Assembly (NCBI RefSeq): GCF_001010355.1
Contig: NZ_JPLA01000041.1
Location: 1 to 64,000 of the forward strand
DNA: 64,000 nt
Direction: 5' to 3'
DNA from: Dyella japonica DSM 16301
GTDB taxonomy: Bacteria; Pseudomonadota; Gammaproteobacteria; Xanthomonadales; Rhodanobacteraceae
Below the pieces are notes generated by a model. The model saw only the letters and a program-made list of their open reading frames with translations. It ran no database searches and had not been told where the DNA came from. Shown here piece after piece: positions 59,282 to 64,000 of this stretch. How positions within the stretch are numbered: the first letter of the stretch is position 1; every line of letters begins with the position of its first letter. The translations under genes were made by a program, and so were the position numbers.

Positions 59282-59528
59282 GGCTGCCACCTTGATCCGC
59301 ATGGGAGTGGCGTGACCCTAGTGCCAGCGCATTCGCGGACGTGTGACACGCGTGTGTGCATCGCCTTGTCGTGCGCGTACCGTTGTCCAAACGTGGCATT
59401 CACGGCGGATGGACATGCCTGCCGTCGAAGTTGAACGTATCGAAACAGCAACGCCTTGCTGACGCGGCCATGACCTATGCGCCGACAACCAAGCCTACGC
59501 TAGTGACTTCTGTCACCGGAGCCTGGCC

Positions 59529-59711
59529 ATGCCGACCGGTTTTCAATGCGCGTATCCACCCTGCCAGTGTTATGTGGAGAAGCGGGGCGAGTTCTGCAGT
59601 GCCCATTGCCGCCAGGCGCAGGCTTCGGGTCACCTGGAAGGCCAATGCCATTGCGGTCATCCCGCCTGCATGGGCCGCTCCGAGGAAGACCAGGACGGTT
59701 CGACCATTTGA
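59529..59711 (+). CDS. Metallothionein-like Cys-rich protein
   Basis: 60 residues with eight Cys in two groups (C-AYPP-C-Q-C, then C-SAH-C, and C-H-C-GHPA-C) and several His, no signal peptide. The arrangement is similar to bacterial metallothioneins of the SmtA/BmtA type, which bind zinc and cadmium. Pseudomonas BmtA has C-x-C-x2-C-x-C spacing, here it is C-x4-C-x-C, so the call is by type. GGAG lies seven bases before the start. Confidence 0.75.
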   Translation: MPTGFQCAYPPCQCYVEKRGEFCSAHCRQAQASGHLEGQCHCGHPACMGRSEEDQDGSTI

Positions 59712-59752
59712 ACCTGCAAGGCCGCGACGTGGGTCGCGGCCTTGCCAGGGCG

Positions 59753-60292
59753 TTACGCTGCTTTCGGGAAGTCGAGCACCGTGTCGTTGACCCGGTTGAC
59801 CATGTTGGTGAACAGAATCGCGCTGATGGCGAGGATGGCTTCGAGGATCTGTCGATCGGTGTAGCCGGCGTTCTTGACGCTGGCCACGGCCTCGGCGGAC
59901 AGCGTGTTGCTGGTGGTGACCAGGGTCAGTGCAAACTTCGCCAGCGCATCGATCTTCGGGTTGCCTTCCAGTCCACCCTTGCGCAGCTGCTGGATCTGCT
60001 CGGCCGTGTAGCCAGCCATCTTGCCGGTCATGGTGTGCGCAGCCAGACAGTAGTCACACTGCGACGCTTCGCTCACGGCCAGGTTGATCGCTTCCAGTTC
60101 CAGCGCGGACAGCTCGCCTTGCTTCAGCACCGCGTTGGTCTGCAGCACATGGGCCAGCACGTTCGGCGCACTGCTGCCGACCGCGGCGTAAGCGTTGGGA
60201 ACTTTGCCCATGGCCTTCTTGATGCCGGCGAAGAGGGCGGCCGAGGCTTCCGGGGCGTCGGCGAGGTTGGTGAGAGTGGTGAGACGGTTCAT
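59753..60292 (-). CDS. AhpD-like alkylhydroperoxidase/carboxymuconolactone decarboxylase family protein
   Basis: 179 residues. The AhpD-type active motif CDYCLAAH (CxxC with a nearby His) lies at about residue 82, in the CMD fold (helical). The N-terminal LTNLADAPEASAALFAGI suits the family. It should reduce peroxides or support thiol chemistry. Well-placed AGGAG before the ATG at 60292. Divergent from the AraC regulator at 60422, a likely regulator of it. Confidence 0.9.
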   Translation of the reverse strand: MNRLTTLTNLADAPEASAALFAGIKKAMGKVPNAYAAVGSSAPNVLAHVLQTNAVLKQGELSALELEAINLAVSEASQCDYCLAAHTMTGKMAGYTAEQIQQLRKGGLEGNPKIDALAKFALTLVTTSNTLSAEAVASVKNAGYTDRQILEAILAISAILFTNMVNRVNDTVLDFPKAA

Positions 60293-60421
60293 GACAGGTA
60301 CTCCTGGATAAGGTGGTGAAACCGGTGTGGGAGAAGCTTGACCGTGTGAAAATGATAGGAACGAGGCCCGCCTTCGTCCGCACACGCGCGTCTCAACCTC
60401 TTGCTCCGGAGTCTCACGCCG

Positions 60422-61354
60422 ATGGATGGTCTTGATCGCCTGGTCCACGCCATTGCACCCACCGGTTCGGTGGAGCTGCAATGCCGCTTTGCCGGGGAGT
60501 GGACGCTGGATCACCCGCCGTTGCCGCCGAACCATCTGCCGTACCACGTGATACTCAACGGCAGCGCCGAGCTGGAGATCGATGGCCAGACCACCGTGCT
60601 GGCGCCCGGCGATGTCTTGCTGTTTCCCTATGGCGATGCACACATCCTGCGCAGCGTCGTGGCCGACGCCGATGGTCGTCGACCGGTGCTGGAGAACCGC
60701 CGCAGCGCAAAGGGACGGGTCACCCTGATCGAACATGGCGGCGAGGGCCCCGCACTGGACATGCTGTGCGGTCAGTTCGAGCTATCGGGTGCGACAGATG
60801 CGTTGTGGACAGGCTTGCCCAAGGTCCTGCATGTGCGCACCGATCGCCGCGATGCACTGCTGGGGCTGATCCAGGTTCTGCGCGATGAAGCGGGGGGCAC
60901 ACTGCCCGGCGGCAGCGCCGTGATCGAGATGGTCACCGGTGCGATGTTCACGCTGATCCTGCGCAGCATGACGGCGAGCGGGCAATTGCAGCTGGGCATC
61001 CTCGGGCTGCTGGCCCATCCACGGATGGCCAGCGTGGTGGACGCGGTGCTGAAGGATCCGGCGCAGGCGTGGACGCTGCAAAGCCTGGCGGAGCTGGCCC
61101 ATGTCTCGCGCGCCAGTTTTGCGCGGCACTTCAGCGAGATCAGCGCGATGACGCCGATGGAGTGGGTCAATGGCGTGCGACTGGCGGTGGCCGCGCAGTC
61201 CTTGCGCGCCGGCAGCTTGTCGGCGGGCAGGGCGGCGGAACTGGCCGGCTACGCCTCGGAAGCGGCGTTCGCGCGAGCCTTCAAGACTCGCTACGGCACA
61301 CCGCCCGGGGCCTACGGCCGCATGCACGCACGCGACGCCAGCCGCGCCTCCTAG
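60422..61354 (+). CDS. AraC-family transcriptional regulator with cupin sensor
   Basis: 310 residues. N-terminal cupin-like sensor (VELQCRFAGEWTLDHPPLPPN, ELEIDGQTTVLAPGDVLLFP), C-terminal double helix-turn-helix (ASFARHFSEISAMTPMEWVN, RAAELAGYASEAAFARAFKT). Close to AraC proteins that regulate adjacent AhpD-family genes. Divergent from 59753-60292. ATG 60422 has CCGGAG ten bases upstream; the frame extends to a TTG at 60401. Its stop overlaps the convergent GlxA-type gene by four bases. Confidence 0.9.
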   Translation: MDGLDRLVHAIAPTGSVELQCRFAGEWTLDHPPLPPNHLPYHVILNGSAELEIDGQTTVLAPGDVLLFPYGDAHILRSVVADADGRRPVLENRRSAKGRVTLIEHGGEGPALDMLCGQFELSGATDALWTGLPKVLHVRTDRRDALLGLIQVLRDEAGGTLPGGSAVIEMVTGAMFTLILRSMTASGQLQLGILGLLAHPRMASVVDAVLKDPAQAWTLQSLAELAHVSRASFARHFSEISAMTPMEWVNGVRLAVAAQSLRAGSLSAGRAAELAGYASEAAFARAFKTRYGTPPGAYGRMHARDASRAS

Positions 61355-62310
61355 GCGGTGGTCAGCTCATCCACTTCCTGCGGCGTCGACTGTCGCCGGA
61401 TCGCCTGCGGCGGCTGGCCGTAGGCGCGCAGGAACGCGCGGCGCATGCGTTCGCGATCGGCGAAGCCCACTTCGCGCGCCACCACTTCGACCGGATGGCG
61501 CGTCTGCTCCATCATCAGTCGCGCTGCTTCGAGGCGCAGATGCTCGACTGCCTTCGCCGGCGATTGCCCGGTTTCGGCGCGAAACGCGCGACTGAACTGG
61601 CGTGCGCTGAGGTTCGCCGCTGCCGCGAGTTCCTCCACGGACAGCGCCGATTGCAGATGGCTCTTGGCGTAAGTCAGCGCACTCTGGATGCGGTCCGACT
61701 TGGGCTCCAGTTCCAGCAGGGTGGAGAACTGCGACTGTCCGCCCGCGCGCCGGTGATACAGCACCAGCTTGCGCGCCACCTGCCGCGCGACTTCGGCACC
61801 CAGATCCTTCTCCACCATGGCCAGCGCCAGGTCGAGGCCGGCGCTCATGCCGGCCGAGGTCCAGATCGGCCCGTCGATGATGAAGATGCGGTCCTCTTCC
61901 ACCAGCACCTTGGGAAAGCGTTCGGCCAGGTCGCGCGCGAGCAGCCAGTGCGTGGTGGCGCGGCGTCCATCGAGCAGGCCGGTTTCGGCCAGCAGGAATG
62001 CCCCGGTGCAGATCGCCGCGATGCGCCGGGTATGGGCGGGCGCTTCGCGGATGAAGTGGAGCAGGGCGGGCGTGGATTCGGGCACACCCACGCCGCCGCA
62101 GATCAGCAAGGTGTCGATCGGCTGCGTCGAAAACGGCTCGCTCTGCGTGGTCATGCCGAACGAGCTGCGGATGGTCGCGCCGCTTTCGGACAGAAAGCGC
62201 ACGTCATAAACCGTCTCGCCCAGCTCGATATTGGCGAATTCGAAGGCCGACGCTGCTGCCAGACTCATCGCCTGGAACTCAGGAAACATCACAAAACCAA
62301 TGACTTGCAT
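61351..62310 (-). CDS. GlxA-type regulator (DJ-1/PfpI + AraC HTH)
   Basis: 319 residues. N-terminal DJ-1/PfpI domain (LLICGGVGVPES, IAAICTGAFLLAETGLLDGR with the nucleophile-elbow Cys) and C-terminal AraC HTH (LSVEELAAAANLSARQFSRA). GlxA-type proteins sense small reactive molecules. It is divergent from the SDR at 62426, which it may control. Second AraC-type protein in 2 kb, end-to-end with the first. Confidence 0.92.
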   Translation of the reverse strand: MQVIGFVMFPEFQAMSLAAASAFEFANIELGETVYDVRFLSESGATIRSSFGMTTQSEPFSTQPIDTLLICGGVGVPESTPALLHFIREAPAHTRRIAAICTGAFLLAETGLLDGRRATTHWLLARDLAERFPKVLVEEDRIFIIDGPIWTSAGMSAGLDLALAMVEKDLGAEVARQVARKLVLYHRRAGGQSQFSTLLELEPKSDRIQSALTYAKSHLQSALSVEELAAAANLSARQFSRAFRAETGQSPAKAVEHLRLEAARLMMEQTRHPVEVVAREVGFADRERMRRAFLRAYGQPPQAIRRQSTPQEVDELTTA

Positions 62311-62425
62311 GGCTTGGCCTCGCTATGGCCTAAAAGGTGGCATATACGACATTTAAGTCTTATGACGACGAGCATACAACGTTCTCCAGACGCCGGCATC
62401 CCGCCGGACGCTGTGGAGTATCGAT

Positions 62426-63229
62426 ATGACGACGCAAGCCAAGGGCACTGCCCTGATCACCGGCGCTTCCTCGGGCATTGGTGCCATTTACGCCGAGCGC
62501 CTGGCGCGCCGCGGCCATGACCTGATCCTGGTGGCGCGCAATCGCGAACGCCTGACCGAGCTGGCGCGCCGCCTTACCGACGCCACCGGCCGCTCCGTGC
62601 AGGTCTTTCCTGCCGACCTCAGCGATGCTGCTGATCTGGCCAAGGTGGAAGACTTGCTGCGCACCGACCGCAGCATCACCGTGCTGGTGAACAACGCCGG
62701 CTTCGGCGCCGCCACGCCGCTGCTGCAGTCGGATGTGGCGCGCATGTCCGAGATGATTTCGCTCAACGTCAATGCGCTCACGCGCCTGACCTATGCGGTG
62801 GTGCCCGGCCTGGTGGAGCGCGGCAAGGGCACGGTGATCAACATCGCCTCGATCGTGGCGGTGGCGCCGGAGCTGCTCAACGGCGTGTACGGCGGCAGCA
62901 AGGCCTATGTGCTGGCATTCACCCGTTCACTGCAGCACGAACTTGCAGACAAGGGCGTGCGCGTGCAGGCCGTGCTGCCGGGCGCTACCGCGACCGAATT
63001 CTGGGATGTGCTCGGCCATCCGGTCACCAACCTGCCGCCGTCGTGGGTGATGTCGGCTGCCGATATGGTGGACGCCGCGCTGGCCGGTCTCGACCAGGGC
63101 GAGGTGTATACCGTGCCGGCCCTGCCCGATGCGGGCGACTGGAGCGCCTATGAAGATGCGCGACAGAAGCTGATGCCCAACCTGTCGCATGCGCAGCCTG
63201 CGTCGCGCTACGGTGTAGCCAAGGCCTGA
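62426..63229 (+). CDS. Short-chain dehydrogenase/reductase
   Basis: 267 residues, classical SDR with GASSGIGAIYAERLARRG, NNAGFG, and catalytic Ser-Tyr-Lys in IASIVAVAPELLNGVYGGSKA. ARNRERLTEL after the cofactor loop suggests NADP(H). GTGGAG lies upstream of the ATG. Divergent from the GlxA-type regulator, a pairing common in bacteria. Substrate unknown. Confidence 0.92.
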   Translation: MTTQAKGTALITGASSGIGAIYAERLARRGHDLILVARNRERLTELARRLTDATGRSVQVFPADLSDAADLAKVEDLLRTDRSITVLVNNAGFGAATPLLQSDVARMSEMISLNVNALTRLTYAVVPGLVERGKGTVINIASIVAVAPELLNGVYGGSKAYVLAFTRSLQHELADKGVRVQAVLPGATATEFWDVLGHPVTNLPPSWVMSAADMVDAALAGLDQGEVYTVPALPDAGDWSAYEDARQKLMPNLSHAQPASRYGVAKA

Positions 63230-63342
63230 AGCGCTGATTCTTCCGCTCGATGGAAGACTGCCTGCCGGCGCTGACGGTTTCGAGGTGACATACGGGGCGC
63301 GTAAAGTCCCGTATGTCCCCAAAGAGCCAGGAGTGGTCCGTC

Positions 63343-64000
63343 ATGGCGAATGCCGCGTCTTCATCATTGCTCCGTGCGATCGGCATGAGCGTGCCCATCA
63401 TCCAGGCCCCGATGGCCGGCATTTCGTCGCCGGCCATGGCGGCGGCGGTGAGCGACAGCGGCGGCCTGGGTTCGCTGGGTGCGGGCGCCATGACGGCGGC
63501 CAAGGCGCGCGACGCGATTCACGCGTTTCGCCAGCTCAGCAAGGGCCCGCTCAACGTGAATCTGTTCGTGCATCGGCCGGCTCACGCCGATGCCGCGAAG
63601 CAGGCAGCGTGGATTGCACGGCTCGCACCGGAGTTCCAACGCTTCGGGGCGACGCCGCCATCGTCGCTGGGCGAGATCTACACGTCCTTCCTGGTCGACA
63701 ACGACATGCTCGCCATGCTGGTGGCCGAACGGCCGGCCGTGGTGAGTTTTCATTTTGGTCTGCCCACGGCAGAACAGCTCAAGGCGCTGCGCGGTGCCGG
63801 CATTTACTTGATGGCCTCCGCCACCGATGTGCGCGAAGCCAAGGCCATCGAAGCGGCCGGCATCGACGCGGTGATTGCGCAGGGCTACGAAGCGGGTGGT
63901 CATCGCGGGATGTTCGATCCCGACGCTGAGGACAGCCAGCTGGGCACGTTAGCCTTGACCCGCCTGCTGGTGGAAAACGTGCGCATACCCGTGATCGCCG
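63343..64000 (+). CDS. Nitronate monooxygenase, partial (cut by window end)
   Basis: At least 219 residues, C-terminus beyond the window. FMN-dependent nitronate monooxygenase (2-nitropropane dioxygenase-like): IQAPMAGISSPAMAAAVSDSGGLGSLGAGAM at the start (only part quoted in meaning: the phosphate/FMN region), FHFGLP and the catalytic His in AQGYEAGGHRG. Oxidises alkyl nitronates to carbonyl and nitrite. AGGAG lies nine bases before ATG 63343. Follows the SDR in the same direction with a 113-base gap. Confidence 0.9.
   Translation, partial: MANAASSSLLRAIGMSVPIIQAPMAGISSPAMAAAVSDSGGLGSLGAGAMTAAKARDAIHAFRQLSKGPLNVNLFVHRPAHADAAKQAAWIARLAPEFQRFGATPPSSLGEIYTSFLVDNDMLAMLVAERPAVVSFHFGLPTAEQLKALRGAGIYLMASATDVREAKAIEAAGIDAVIAQGYEAGGHRGMFDPDAEDSQLGTLALTRLLVENVRIPVIA

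Noticed and set aside
1-64000. CRISPR arrays, tRNA, rRNA, integrases or insertion sequences
   Set aside because: No regularly spaced repeat array, cloverleaf or transposase/integrase pattern was found by reading. The repeats present are short hairpins and the 25-bp element. A tool search would be needed to exclude diverged ones.

Overview
This is a GC-rich (roughly 65%) chromosomal segment of a gammaproteobacterium. It most resembles the order Xanthomonadales, family Rhodanobacteraceae (Dyella, Luteibacter or Frateuria-like). That placement is an inference from a copLAB-type copper locus, a Xanthomonas-style plasmid replication/partition-related ParB-like protein, dispersed TGTGGGAGCGCACCCTG-type palindromic repeats, a WxcM-type sugar isomerase, and overall codon and GC character. 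No tRNA, rRNA, CRISPR array, insertion sequence or prophage was seen.

Layout. (1) 1-0.5 kb: non-coding, packed with hairpins and repeats. (2) 0.5-3.6 kb: copper resistance, a CopL-like leader open in frame into multicopper oxidase copA, then copB. (3) 3.7-11.8 kb: housekeeping and accessory genes: NAD(P)-binding protein with a divergent LysR regulator, ChaA-type cation/H+ antiporter, EamA transporter, AsmA-like protein, periplasmic cyclophilin-like protein, ParB-like protein. (4) 12-24 kb: secreted isoamylase, PoxB, a GAF/PAS/GGDEF diguanylate cyclase, alpha/beta hydrolase, class V aminotransferase, SDR, ABM monooxygenase, dodecin and small proteins. (5) 23.7-30.6 kb, all minus strand: cytochrome b561, a porin-like monohaem cytochrome resembling Cyc2, a small periplasmic cytochrome c and an outer-membrane protein, followed by ECF sigma factor, anti-sigma factor, subtilase lipoprotein and FolE2. 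(6) 30.8-45.7 kb: one tightly overlapping plus-strand operon of 15 genes for a surface glycan. It holds dTDP-3-amino-sugar synthesis (FdtA, acetyltransferase, FdtB), Wzx, Wzy and Wzz-like proteins, GT2 and two GT4 enzymes, two methyltransferases, a B12/radical SAM enzyme, an amidohydrolase, a GNAT and a beta-propeller protein. (7) 45.7-52 kb: nucleotidyltransferase and a second B12/radical SAM enzyme (minus), HPr-kinase-like P-loop protein and ABC exporter (plus), and a membrane protein. (8) 52.4-57.6 kb: HD-GYP response regulator and a 1371-residue hybrid histidine kinase. (9) 57.6-64 kb: stress and small proteins (DUF4142, metallothionein-like, AhpD-like), two AraC-type regulators, SDR, and the start of a nitronate monooxygenase cut by the window end.

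How it fits together. The glycan operon has nucleotide-sugar synthesis, flippase, polymerase and chain-length functions, but no initiating phosphoglycosyltransferase in the window, so it depends on genes elsewhere. The adjoining nucleotidyltransferase / radical SAM / HPr-kinase-like / ABC exporter set has the gene content of peptide-maturation or glycan-tailoring systems, and its substrate is not evident. The b561 / porin-cytochrome / cytochrome c trio could carry electrons across the envelope. The sigma / anti-sigma / protease / FolE2 set looks like a self-contained envelope-stress or metal-stress operon. These two systems and the leader-fused copA are the parts most worth a second look.
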